NCBI GenBank assembly: GCA_029582265.1
Contig: CM055820.1
Location: 20,556,212 to 20,620,211 of the forward strand
Reading direction: 5' to 3'
DNA from: Zoroaster sp. YZ-2022
Lineage: Eukaryota > Echinodermata > Asteroidea > Forcipulatida > Zoroasteridae
Length of the DNA stretch: 64,000 bases
Shown here: positions 52,041 to 62,197 of the stretch, one piece after another
Layout: each line of letters opens with the position of its first letter
How positions within the stretch are numbered: the stretch's first letter is position 1
Position numbers and translations under genes: made by a program
The notes under the pieces: generated by a model
Database searches by the model: none
What the model was told of the DNA's origin: nothing
What the model saw: the letters and a program-made list of their open reading frames with translations, nothing else

Positions 52041-52281
52041 TGAGAGAAGAAAGATAAGTACCACTCCATGCTGTGCATCCATTGTGCAATTAGGTGAGCA
52101 TTGTTCAAAACAATAGAAAGAGGAAGAACACTTATGTAATAGGTCATCAACAGTGTGCTGTGAAGCTGTTGTGTGAGTCACAGTCTGGGTTTCACAGTGC
52201 AAAATCCAAAATATATATTTCACATCATAAGTCAAAATTACTCCATCCAATGACAAACAAAGAGTCCAGTATAGAATCCAG
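52041..52281 (-). other. Possible 5' part of the LINE, separated by Polinton B
   Basis: If Polinton B and one target copy are removed, this DNA becomes continuous with the LINE's 5' edge at 35473. On the minus strand it reads toward the Polinton as an open frame with a hydrophobic end (VVLIFLLSCG), the kind of leader that often precedes 2A-like motifs. The frame does not join cleanly to the LINE frame, so this is a hypothesis. Confidence 0.4.
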
Positions 52282-52560
52282 GGCCCGTATTCATAAAGAG
52301 TCACTAATTTAAACTGTTACCAAGTTAATCTCCAATTAGTTACTGAGGAATTGCCCACTAAGTTAATTTGGTATTTATAAAACTTCCACTAATTAGTAGA
52401 TACTAAAATGTCTCACTAACTTGGTATAGCATTTTAAAACTGATTTACTTCTTCAAGTACAATGAACCCTGAATCGTTTCCTGGAATTGATTGTTATGCT
52501 AATAGGAGAATGCCCTTAGGAAAGGTTGACTGAGTGTGCATGCACAGGCCTTACATAGAC

Positions 52561-52905
52561 ATGGCTGCAAAAAGGGAAAGAGGTGAGAATTGGGATTACA
52601 TGGAAAAGATCTTTTTGCTAGAACTATGCCTGGAAAAAGTGAAAATCGTAGAAGACAAGCGTATTGATGCAGATTCAACTAAGAGGAAAGAGAAGGCATG
52701 GGAAGAAATCGTAAACAAATTCAGTGCAAGGTACGGGCAGAGACGCGATAAAAAGCGGCTAAAGGAACAGTGGGGCAGGATAAAACTGAAGGCTAAACAG
52801 GACTACAGTAAATATGAAAAAGAGAGAAAGAAGACAGGTGGGGGGCCCGAGCCAAAAAAAACCACAGGTATCTCTGAACAAATTCATCCCTCAGCATCTC
52901 AATAA
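52561..52905 (+). CDS. Myb/SANT-like DNA-binding protein of Harbinger element, partial
   Basis: From ATG 52561 (in frame with an upstream ATG at 52534): GENWDYMEKIFLLELCLEKV, then KRKEKAWEEIVNKFSARYG, then LKEQWGRIKLKAKQDYSKYEKE. The spaced aromatic residues and the R..K..L.EQW.R.K.KAK signature are those of the Myb-like (MADF/SANT-related) protein that Harbinger elements encode beside their transposase, where it helps nuclear import and end recognition. The normal C-terminal part is lost: after about residue 105 the frame runs into opposite-strand transposase DNA. Confidence 0.82.
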   Translation: MAAKRERGENWDYMEKIFLLELCLEKVKIVEDKRIDADSTKRKEKAWEEIVNKFSARYGQRRDKKRLKEQWGRIKLKAKQDYSKYEKERKKTGGGPEPKKTTGISEQIHPSASQ

Positions 52906-53064
52906 TGTCCATTGCTGCTGGTTTAGTAAATCGGAAACGACAGCGGAACTCAATGTCATTATAGAACTCAAATGGATTCAGTCTGTCCCTGAAAATCCTC
53001 TCGCGGCGGAGTGCACCACCCTGCTGCCTTTGGATATCGCGTAGAGCAATAATAGCATCCATGA
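52870..53064 (-). pseudogene. Harbinger transposase, N-terminal exon fragment
   Basis: Minus-strand ATG at 53060-53062 starts MDAIIALRDIQRQ, followed by RRERIFRDRLNPFEFYNDIEF, FRFTKPAAMDIIEML, the typical N-terminus of Harbinger nucleases. A pyrimidine tract and cag (ttctcttgcag) directly upstream look like a splice acceptor. The DDE catalytic core is absent, so the element cannot move on its own. The two convergent genes now abut, showing an internal deletion. Confidence 0.8.
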
Positions 53065-53179
53065 CTGCAAGAGAACAGCTCAGAAATGGCACATGTATTC
53101 CACTTAGTGAGAAGTTAAAGTACCCCCAGGGCTCCTCTAGTTAGTGAGACTAGTTTAGTGTAAGTTAGTGGCAGTTTAA

Positions 53180-54311
53180 AGGCACCTGGAAATAGGTTTT
53201 TTATTGATTTAAACAATAAAGTATATGTGTATTAACAATAAACAAATTGTTTGAGTGATTATTTGTCAGGATTTATATTATAAAAAAAAAAAAGAAGTTG
53301 TTTGGAGGGTGACTCCGCCCATCCCTTTTTGTGACGTCATTCGAGGAAGGATTCGCCGCTGATGGAACATCGACCCCCCTCGACGCCCTCGAGAATTGCC
53401 TGTGTTTACACACGTGCAAGTAGTGACCCGTGTGGTTTGGTTTGTTATAAAAAAGGCATTTTCCGGCATTTTCCCAGCAATGCCGACCAGGTGTATTGCT
53501 GCTGGATGCAACAAAACAACTAAAGATGGGGTCAGCCTGCATCTGTTTCCAGCTGATCCCAAATATAGGCGGTTATGGGCAGCGAAAGTCAGGATAACGA
53601 GGGCAAAGTGGTCCGGTCCGACGTCGTTTTCAGCGCTATGCAGTGACCACTTCGAGCCGTCGTGTTTCGAATCCGGGATGTACCACACATTTGACATGAC
53701 AAAAAGTAATTCTGAAACATGACGCCATCCCAACCATATTCCCAGTTGGTGGAAATCTAAGAAGCAACCCGAAAGACGTGACAAACCTACAGGAGCATTT
53801 GCCAAACGTGAAAAAATCCGGGTAAGTTTGAACTTTGAAGTGCATGTTGTGTTCTCTTTATACATGTACATGTAACGTTATAGTCAGTGTAGGTACCGTT
53901 TTCGTAGCACTAGCGGCATTGCTGCACCTATATCGTGAAAACTTGCATGCTTCCCCTTGGGCCTTGTTTTACGTTGTCGTTTCATCTGAAACTAGGTTAC
54001 AGGTTAGGCATACATTTTGTAAGTATGTGTGCTGGCAGTTCATGACAGACTTGACAGTTGTGTATAGACTATAGTGCAATGACCAATGTGTCAGACTACA
54101 CATTTTCTCTTCAAATATCCCTGCCTCGAATGACGTCACGAACAGCGCCACCATGTGTCAATGTAAAGGGGGGGCCTATTCTAAAGTCGTAAATACAATA
54201 AAACCACTATTTCTGTAACCTTAGTTACTTGTTTATTCACATTCCACTCATAAAAATGTATATATTTATGACAAAAGCTACATTTGGACAAAATACCAGT
54301 GCCAGGTGCCT
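53180..54311 (+). mobile_element. Kolobok-like element with TTAA duplication and THAP gene
   Basis: Inverted ends AGGCACCTGG...CCAGGTGCCT flanked by TTAA (53176-53179 and 54312-54315). A second inverted pair lies inside, GTGACGTCATTCGAGG near 53332 and its mirror near 54125. TTAA targets together with a THAP-domain gene are features of the Kolobok superfamily. piggyBac also uses TTAA, but the THAP gene argues against it. It is nested in the Harbinger element and lacks a recognisable transposase core. Confidence 0.72.
53480..53821 (+). pseudogene. THAP zinc-finger exon, frameshifted
   Basis: From ATG 53480: MPTRCIAAGCNKTTK, SLHLFPADPKYRRLW, WSGPTSFSALCSDHF, with the C-x4-C ... C-x2-H zinc pattern and the conserved Trp and Pro of THAP domains. 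The usual closing PTIFP segment is present but in another frame after an indel near 53705. The exon then ends at a consensus donor (G|GTAAGT at 53822). THAP domains bind specific DNA at transposon ends. The splice donor shows that the original gene had introns. Confidence 0.85.
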
Positions 54312-54426
54312 TTAAGACTAGTGAACCTTTATGAATTCAATTTTAATTTAAAATTGCCACTAGGGTGGATTTAAACTATCACTAGGCTAAAATTGGTTTA
54401 GTAGTCCTTTATGAATACGGGCCCAG

Positions 54427-55334
54427 GTGTTTAGCTCTACCAGCACCAGCAGTATAAAATTGGAGTTAACAAACACAAAAATAACAGCACTTAGAGAGAA
54501 AAATTGAAGCACAACTGTGGAGGTGCTGCCAGCAGTGGGGCGCACCAACTTTGTACGTTTACGTTCCGTCTTTTAATGTCGCTACCAGGCCTATTTAATT
54601 TTAGTTTGTTCTCAGTCAGAAACAGCTTGCTGTAAGGTATCGTGCACCTTTCGTTAAATCAGACGTCTTGTATTTGTTTTCTGTTCTGGTCCTTGATTAA
54701 ACTTACGTGTGAATAAAGACATAGGCCTACATAAAACTAGCTTTGACCAAGGCTGTTGTCGTAGTGTGCACCTACAACGGTACCCCATCCCGTACCGATT
54801 TCTGGCCCGAGAAATCCAGCACCCATTGTGCGATGTCCCGGATAGGGTCTATGCGTACACACGTACATATATCTACATCTACATGTACATTACACTGTAT
54901 ACATCGAGATAAATACAAACCGAGTTGTGGATAGTGGATAAGGTTGTGCATTGTGACCTTGTACATGTTCGAACTGAATCGAACTGAATCAACAGCCTTG
55001 ATCCTTCTGTAATCGCGAGTTGATGTTTCTTTATTTTCCCATAACTGTGGTATTTCAGGATTTATTACTGGTTCCTGTGACATGCCTAATATAAATACAA
55101 GACGAGTCCTTTATTCTTCATATCATGTCCACTTGAACTACATAAATTTATGTTTCCTGCAGTTTAACAAGTGCATTTTAACAATCTTATTGAATTTACG
55201 AGGAAAAAATTTCCACTCATCGAGCATCCTCCAACAAATTATACAAAAAATGTACTTGGGGAATTTTTAATTACAATGTCTTACTCGACAAGTCATTGCT
55301 TAGTCTTAAAGTTGGCGTTTGCCCAACTATGTAT
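54427..55334. other. Gene-less stretch
   Basis: No supported gene between the Harbinger element and the DIRS fragment; tacatgtacat-type microsatellite DNA near 54865-54890. ORFs here lack domains. Confidence 0.5.
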
Positions 55335-55783
55335 TCAGCTTGATTTAAGAATTGAGGAAGCGAACGTAGGTTCATCAAGTGGTTTTTTGTAAAACTTTAC
55401 AAAGGTACCAGCATTTGCCCAGTCTGCTGTGTTGAGTATTTCTTGCAGGGATACGCCCTGAGCCAAGGGACTTGTGGTTGATGCACCTCGAAAACTGTGA
55501 GCTGTATCTGTCCCTGCCGCCCGAAGTATATTTTTCACCCGTCTTGCTAAAGTTCCAGTAGTCGCCTTTTTGTGTAGCTTGGGTTGGCCACAATGGGGCG
55601 TTCTGTCCCTGGAAACTTTGTCCAGGATTCTGGGGAGCGAACAAAATGGAGGAAAAGTATATGGAGTCATATTTGACCATGAGATTGTAAAAGCATCAAT
55701 AGCCCAGACGTATGGATCTTTTTTCCCAAGAAACATAACAATCTAATTTACTGTTTGCACAGGATGCAAAGAGGTCAACATTG
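55335..55783 (-). pseudogene. DIRS tyrosine recombinase C-terminus and preceding linker
   Basis: It begins in one frame with PNVDLFASCANSKLDCYVSW and, after a shift near 55725, reads DPYVWAIDAFTISWSN, FPPFCSLPRILDKV, then the recombinase end ILRAAGTDTAHSFRGASTT, ILNTADWANAGTFVKFY. The H-S-x-R-G-A-S box, ADW and the final catalytic Tyr in KFY match the recombinases of DIRS elements. The enzyme would integrate circular DNA by strand exchange without target duplication. The N-terminal part of the recombinase appears shortened. Confidence 0.82.
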
Positions 55784-55855
55784 GGCCAAAACGTGAGGTT
55801 TACAATGTCTTCAAAATAGCCGAATTAAGGCTCAATTCCTTATTAAACTCTTTAC

Positions 55856-56040
55856 GGGAAAGATAATCGTCCGTGACATTTATCTGATTTGATGAGGACA
55901 TGTCCATCCATGTACACAAACGTTGTAATTTAGGTGTTCGGGAAAGATAATCGGGAAAGATAATCGTCCGTGACATTTATCTGATTTGATGAGGACATGT
56001 CCATCCATGTACACAAACGTTGTAATTTAGGTGTTCGGGT
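55856..56040. repeat. Two-copy tandem repeat, about 95-bp unit
   Basis: ggaaagataatcgtccgtga... to ...tttaggtgttcggg occurs twice almost without change, joined by a short partial copy of its own start. Confidence 0.9.
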
Positions 56041-56204
56041 ATGTACCCGAAACACCTATTGTTTTTGTTCGTTTTTTTTTTGTTTTTGTGTTTTTTTACT
56101 TCTTCTTCTTCTCCCCCATCTTGTCCGCAAACAAAAACATACTTGCAAACTTCACATGAACTTGAAACTTGGCATGTACTTAGAACTTAACAAGTAGATG
56201 AAAC

Positions 56205-57615
56205 TCGAGTTGTGAGTGACCCCGATTTGACCTTACTTCCTGTCCAAACCGGAAGTCAATGTTTAATATTTAAAAAAAATCATATCTCAACAACCACAAC
56301 AGATAAATGGACATTTTTTGTACCATTATACAGATTGTTAATTGTCGAAAAATATTTACACAAAGGTGACCCCAATTTGACCTTACTTCCTGTCCAAACC
56401 GGAAGTCAAAGTTTAACATTAAAAAAAATCATATCTCAACAACCACAAGAGGTAAATTCACAATTTTTGTACCATTGTACAGATCGTTAATTGTCGAAAA
56501 ATATTTACAAAAAGGTGACCCCAATTTGACCTTACTTCCTGTCCAAACCGGAAGTCAAAGTTTAATATTTAAAAAAATCATATCTCAACAACCACAAGCG
56601 GTAAATTCACAATTTTTGTACCATTGTACAGATCGTTAATTGTCAAAAAATATTTACAAAAAGGTGACTAATTTGACCTTACTTCCTGTCCAAACCGGAA
56701 GTCAAAGTTTAACATTTAAAAATTATATCTCAACAACCACAAGAGGTAAATTCACAATTTTTTGCACCATTGTACAGATCGTTAATTGTCGAAAAATATT
56801 TACAAAAAGGTGACCCCAATTTGACCTTACTTCCTGTCCAAACCGAAAGTCAAAGTTTAATATTTAAAAAAAATCATATCTCAACAACCACAAGCGGTAA
56901 ATTCACAATTTTTGTACCATTGTACAGATCGTTAATTGTCAAAAAATATTTACAAAAAGGTGACCCCAATTTGACCTTACTTCCTGTCCAAACCGGAAGT
57001 CAAAGTTTAATATTTAAAAAAAATAATATCTCAACAACCACAAGAGGTAAATTCACAATTTTTGTACCATTGTACAGATCGTTAATTGTCGAAAAATATT
57101 TACAAAAAGGTGACTCCAATTTGACCTTACTTCCTGTCCAAACCGGAAGTCAAAGTTTAATATTTAAAAAAAATCATATCTCAACAACCACAAGAGGTAA
57201 ATTCACAATTTTTGTACCATTATACAGATTGTTAATTGTCGAAAAATATTTACACAAAGGTGACCCCAATTTGACCTTACTTCCTGTCCAAACCGGAAGT
57301 CAAATTTTAATATTAAAAAAAAAAATATCTCAACAACCACAAGAGGTAAATTCACAATTTTTGTACCATTATACAGATTGTTAATTGTCGAAAAATATTT
57401 ACACAAAGGTGACCCCAATTTGACCTTACTTCCTGTCCAAACCGGAAGTCAAAGTTTAATATTTAAAAAAAATCATATCTCAACAACCACAAGAGGTAAA
57501 TTCACAAATTTTGTACCATCATACAGATCGGTAATTGTCAAAAAATATTTACAAAAAGGTGACCCCAATTTGACCTTACTTCCTGTCTAAACCGGAAGTC
57601 AAAGTTTAATATTAA
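56205..57615. repeat. Satellite, about 149-150-bp unit, ten copies
   Basis: Each unit contains ttgaccttacttcctgtcc, aaaccggaagtcaaag, atatctcaacaaccacaag, ttttgtaccattgtacag and gaaaaatatttac. Units start near 56215, 56365, 56513, 56662, 56807, 56957, 57107, 57257, 57407 and 57557. Length is close to 150, so frames stay open across units and produce ORFs of up to 204 residues that are not evidence of a gene. It sits inside the DIRS remnant. Confidence 0.95.
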
Positions 57616-57732
57616 AATAATTTCTAAATTCAGTATTGTATTGTATTCAAATAAACTTCTCGCGAGAACTTCAACAGACGTTAACATTTGACTTCTCCAA
57701 CACTTCGAATTAATGACGTAACCATTTTAACT

Positions 57733-58260
57733 TCAACCGAACACCTTGTTTTTGTTGTGACAAAAACTTATATCTAGTGTTTTTTGTATATGTACAGCTA
57801 ATAGCTCCAGAATGTTTATTATATGAATTCCTTTGTGGGTTTCTGGCCACTTTACCCTATGATAAGAGTTGTCCGTTTCACAGATCGCTCCACAACCAAA
57901 GTTACTAGCATCTGTAGAAATAAACCATATCAATGGATGGTATAAAACACTGCAAAACTGTGGTGTTAAAACTACACCATTGGTGTTTATATTAGGAAAC
58001 TCGCACAATCTAAACGTCATGACAGAATAAAGTAACACCACTCGTGTTATTTTAACACCTCAGTTTTTGCGGAGTAATTTGATATTACATTTGATCTCAT
58101 TGGGAACAGATAACCACCACTGAATTTCATCAATAATAGACACAACTAAGGAAACAACATCAGGCCATTCTGCAGGAATCGCAGTCACAGTTGGGAAACT
58201 TGGAAGGTAGAGCCCATTCGCTGGTCGTGGTCGTTCATTACATAGGCGCCTGCTGTACAT
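57733..58260 (-). pseudogene. DIRS reverse transcriptase end and RNase H start
   Basis: The first piece (58060-58260) ends with DEIQWWLSVPNEIKCN, as in the thumb of DIRS/gypsy-like RTs. The second (57733-58041) has WFISTDASNFGCGAICETD (first RNase H aspartate), then HIINILELLAV (the conserved E-L-x-A-V helix). They are separated by a frame change and stop. The coding relation to the recombinase piece beyond the satellite is inferred from family order. Confidence 0.78.
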
Positions 58261-58329
58261 GTACAGTCGTGTACACAGTACATGTCCAGTGGATACGAAC
58301 TTGGGCTAAATTTCGAAATTGTTCGGCGG

Positions 58330-58646
58330 CCGCGCCGGTAGCGTATTTTTTTTTACACCGCAGCGACAGGTTTTGTGCGCATTTCGCCCTTGTGTCAAGA
58401 CTATGAACCCATTCAGCACGCATGCGCGCGAAGGGAATTTCGACACGCAAAAAAAACCTACCATCAACGGAGAGGGAATGGCTCCATGAGTTCCACTGCA
58501 GAGCTCCATGGTCGACTGCAGCTTGGAGTTTTCTATCGTCGCGCGCCTAGGGTTTCGTAGTCTCTCTCTCAAGACCGGAATTGGCACTTTTACTGCACAA
58601 AACCCGTCGCTGCGGTGTAAAAAAAAAATACGCGCGCCGGTATAGT
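58330..58646. mobile_element. Foldback element with 45-bp inverted arms
   Basis: Left arm from cgccggtagcgtatttt through tacaccgcagcgacaggtt; right arm is its inverse (...cccgtcgctgcggtgta... to cgcgcgccggta). About 210 bp of GC-richer DNA lie between. No target duplication was seen. Confidence 0.8.
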
Positions 58647-60361
58647 TAATTTACGCGTTCCATAGTAGCAAAAACAGACCACGCTACGTCCGTCCCCCGT
58701 GGTTGGTTGGGATCTGCGACGCGTACAGTCAATCAGCGCTGACAACTTTGGGTTTGGGGAACATTGGTGTGTGTGAGTGTACATTTATTTAATTTTTAAA
58801 TATTTTTACACTATTTTATTAAATAATTTACACACTGCTTACAAACCGAAATAACCTGTAGTAGTAGAAATGCAAAAAAAAAAGGTTTTTGGCCTTCTCA
58901 TTTGTGAAAGACCATGGAATGGTTTGATGCAAGGCCACTAACCAGCCTACTGCTTTTTTTAACAAATATATATATATTTTTAATTATTTAAGTGTGAAAT
59001 CCTCAACGTTTTATGCTGGAAGTCATGGACAAAAATGGCAATGTTATACCCTCTTGCACAGTATTTTTTTTTGAGCCATAAGTAACCTATAAACGTTTTT
59101 CCCTTTTAAAATGTACTGCAAAAAACATGACTTTTTGGACCAAAAAATAATCCGTTGTGAAATAGAATATTTAACCCACTTTTTGTCGTTGTTTTAAACA
59201 TTCAAATTAATGTATTTCAAGTGTGATAGTGTATATTGTGATCCTTTCTATATTAATTCATCCTGAGCAAGCTCATTTTAATAAAAGCCAACTTTTATTA
59301 GGAAAGATTACTTCTGAGCGGGTTTGTTTACATCGTGCTTGGCGCTCATTTAGTATGTAAATGGCTGTAGACCCGCACATCCGGGAAGTCCTTTATGTCC
59401 GCCTGTAGATACGTGGCACATGTATGTATTACATAGGTGGCGCATAAAATCAAATAATTGACCTTTCAGCAAAGCACGTTGTGTCGTTTTTATTAGATTG
59501 TAGCCTACATGTAACTACATAGACTTTTCGCTTATCTGTAAACACGAACTTAGTGCTTCTTCTAACGTGGAATTTCAATCTGCCATCAGACTTATAATGC
59601 TTTATTAAACTTCATGTGAATAAAGGTATATTGGCCAAAATTAAACAATTAAGTGACTGGTGAAACATTCAGCATGTCACGTTGTAGATACGTATTCTTT
59701 CGCTCTGTAAACACAAATTTAGTGCTTCTTCTGACGTAGAGTTTCAATTTGCCATCAGATTTGTATTCAGTAAAGAATAATTTGGAAATATTTTGACAAA
59801 TTTTGCTAAAGAATTAGCACTTCAGAGAGAAATATTTCAAGGAATGTTTAATACTATTATAAACTTTACACCAAATTATTTGAGATAACCAATGTTAAAC
59901 ATGCGCTATGAAGGGTGAATCCCGATTTAGTGCTATCATTATTACACTATATTACGCTGTAAGAAAATTAGATATAGTGCAATATGATACCCTCATATTT
60001 CCATGGTAATGTTCCAGATATTCCAGACTGAGTGGCCCATAAAATTGTTTGAATAAATGGGTTGCACGAGCGGGTTGCTTATTATAATGAACAGCAAGAG
60101 AAGAAACGATAAATAATATTTCATAATATGATATTACAGAATATATTCTGCGTTAAATGTTTTGGTATTCAATGATAGTAATGCACGGTGTATTTTAATC
60201 GACTGGATGATAATTTTGATTCTGTAATTTCTTTGTTTTGTTAATTTTGTTTCATCGATTTACTAATTCCGGAGTGGTTTATGCTTCTATAATTTGTTAA
60301 ATTAATTTTCCCCAAAACACTGCGTTGAGACCCAACTTCACGGTCGACAATGACGTCAACC
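58647..60361. other. Gene-less stretch
   Basis: AT-rich DNA with short diverged duplications (for example gtgcttcttct-acgtgga near 59553 and its relative near 59723). No gene recognised. Confidence 0.5.
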
Positions 60362-60722
60362 TATAATAATAATAATGTGGACTTATATAGCGCACGTATC
60401 CACCAAACTGGTGCTCAAGGCGCATTATATTATTAACCTTGCTCATCAGGCTCATAAATCATTCCTAAAACCATCTCAGCTCCCTGGGGAGTATACAGCT
60501 CAATTGCTGCCATTACAGCGCATATAGGGCTAATCAAGCACAACAACCAACTCTGCCCTCACAGGTACCCATTTACCCCTGGGTGGAGAGAAGCAATTAT
60601 GGTAAAGTGTCTTGCTCAAGGACACAAGCACCATGGTCGCGGCTGGGATTCGAACCTACATTCTGACGTCTCAGCCATCGGAACACAAATCCGATGCACT
60701 AAACCACTCGACCATGGCACTC
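60362..60722 (-). repeat. tRNA-derived SINE, nearly full length
   Basis: Read on the minus strand from 60722: a tRNA-like head with A box tggtcgagtggttta and B box taggttcgaatccc, then the body gcttgtgtccttgagcaaga, ctgtgagggcagagttgg, ctgtataatccccaggg-type region, and the tail ccttgagcaccagtttggtg, tatataagtccacatt and (ATT)n. It matches 22495-22800 over the body and tail. The tail resembles the LINE 3' end near 32000-32075. Confidence 0.9.
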
Positions 60723-62060
60723 CAAATGCATACACAGACATACTTGAACAATCTTTGATAAAAACTAAAAAGTCCAGCTCTAGACTATTGTTACATTCAC
60801 TAGAACAATTTGAGTCAATTGAGAGCGAACCTCAATAATTATAAAGCTACCTGAAGAATTTACCTGAAAATTTTAGATTTGCAAGTCTCACCTTCGACCC
60901 AAAAGCCGTTTTTCAGTATGTCTCTTTGTCAATAGGGCATATTATCAGATATACTTTCTGAATAATGGAGTGACTGGGCTAATTTTCATGTAAGTGTAAC
61001 CATGGAGGAATGGTGTAACTATGTCGTATCCGTTACGACATTGCAGTGCCACAAGGTCGTGTAGCGACACCACTATTTCGCGATGCGATACGTATTGCGG
61101 TACTTGGTCACGATACGATACGTAGCACGATACGTATCGTGAATACTAAAAATTCTAAAAAAGAAGTGTCAGTAATGCTGTGAATTACCCAATGTTATAC
61201 AGAGACTTAAACACAATAAAAACAGCACATGTGCACAGTTTTATGTTAATTTATTCCTCCTTCCCCTGGAAAAATGCTGTGGCCTGCTATAAATTAGGCT
61301 TCTCCTGAGGACGATCAGAGCATACTGATCGAAACGTCGAGTTGTAACCAGCCGGTTCTTTTCAGAACTAATTACTAGTCAATAGAGAATTTCACATGGT
61401 GTCACCGCAAATTAGTCTTTAAGAAGAATTTATAATCATGAACAAATGTTTGTCCCTATTTTTGTTATTTATTAATGTGTTATGTTGTGTTTTATGTTCA
61501 AGGATTGTATAAACTAAATTTTTGTAAAAATAAATAAACACATAGTAAGACTGTGCCGGGTACCCGGATACCCGACCAAAACTGTCATTACCCGGTTCCA
61601 TTTTTCAGTTCCAATTACTTTTTAAAATTCGGACTTAACATGTGAGTGGAGTGAATAGAAATCTGTCACTCTTGAACAATGTAATGTTTACACTTTTACA
61701 GACAATTATCTTTAAAGAGATTACACTACAATAAAGCCTTTGTAGTATTTTACGGACGTTTTCCATACACTTTTCTCTAACTGTTTGTGATACGTCGTAT
61801 CGAATCGTTAAGGCTGCAAAGGGCCTGACAGCGGCTGCTTCAAACAACTTATCAAACCAGCAGCACAGGAGGGAATGTCTGCCTAATTGTTTGCCTAGTT
61901 GTATTACTTAAATAATTAAACCGACAGTGAAGAAAAGATCGATTTAATTATGGTATATTCTGTATTATAAAGGTAAATTTTGTTACAATTTACTCATGCG
62001 CTCTGCTCTGTTATGTCATTAATCACTACCGCCTGGTTGTATACTTCATTATCCATTTTG
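60723..62060. other. Gene-less stretch with repeat fragments
   Basis: It holds a cgatacg-rich hAT-like end (about 61020-61145), a hairpin (61305-61335), a fragment shared with 14.9 kb (ttcacatggtgtcaccgcaa near 61391) and a partial copy of the GGCTGTGC family starting gactgtgccgggtacccgg near 61550. No gene. Confidence 0.55.
61305..61335 (+). ncRNA. Hairpin resembling a hammerhead ribozyme core (weak)
   Basis: CTGAGGA, a 6-bp stem GATCAG/CTGATC with loop agcata, then GAAAC. This agrees with the CUGANGA-stem II-GAAA core layout, but one extra C precedes stem II, and stem III would be only about two base pairs. Penelope-type retroelements are known to carry minimal hammerheads. It could equally be a chance palindrome in a repeat. 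Confidence 0.25.
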
Positions 62061-62197
62061 GGCGGGAAAACAGTTCATATAAATATTCGTGTCTCTCGTC
62101 TGTTTCTTCTTCAGATATTGGTACGCTATAACATTGCTTCGTTGTTCGTGTGAACACCCATGAAGGCTGCCTAATCGAGCAAGCGTCTAAGGTGAGT
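62061..62197 (+). promoter_or_regulatory. Candidate host promoter with short first exon and splice donor
   Basis: In order: an E2F-like ggcgggaa (62061-62068), a TATA-like cataTAAATA (62077-62085) about 18 bases on, a pyrimidine-rich stretch, then a GC-balanced 80-90 bases ending aag|GTGAGT at 62191/62192, a consensus 5' splice site. The only ATG in the exon (62160) opens a four-codon frame, so the exon would be 5' untranslated. The gene would lie to the right, beyond or at the window edge. This is pattern-based only. Confidence 0.4.

Larger units (their letters stand above)
52282..54423 (+). mobile_element. PIF/Harbinger-type transposon, deleted
   Basis: Inverted ends GGCCCGTATTCATAAAG and ...TTTATGAATACGGGCC, flanked by the trinucleotide cag (52279-52281 and 54424-54426); 3-bp duplications are typical of Harbinger elements. 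It carries a Myb/SANT-like gene (+) and the start of a Harbinger transposase (-), the usual two-gene set. Most of the transposase is missing and a Kolobok-like element (53180-54311) is nested inside. Confidence 0.88.
55335..58260 (-). mobile_element. DIRS-type retroelement fragments split by a satellite
   Basis: On the minus strand: end of the reverse transcriptase (58060-58260, EIQWWL region), RNase H start (57733-58041, ISTDASNFGCGAI and INILELLAV), then a 1.4-kb satellite, then the RT-linked DLFAS/DAFTISWSN region and the tyrosine recombinase C-terminus (55335-55783). This order (RT, RNase H, tyrosine recombinase) is that of DIRS elements. The middle is replaced, and frames are broken. Confidence 0.8.

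Noticed and set aside
53396..53479. Upstream ATG for the THAP frame
   Set aside because: The THAP domain begins canonically at MPTRC (53480); the upstream residues match nothing.
56770..57384. 204-codon ORF with 50-residue repeats
   Set aside because: It is the 150-bp satellite read in phase; the open frame follows from the unit length and not from selection.
58306..58587. 93-codon minus-strand ORF
   Set aside because: It spans the foldback element with its inverted arms; no domain.
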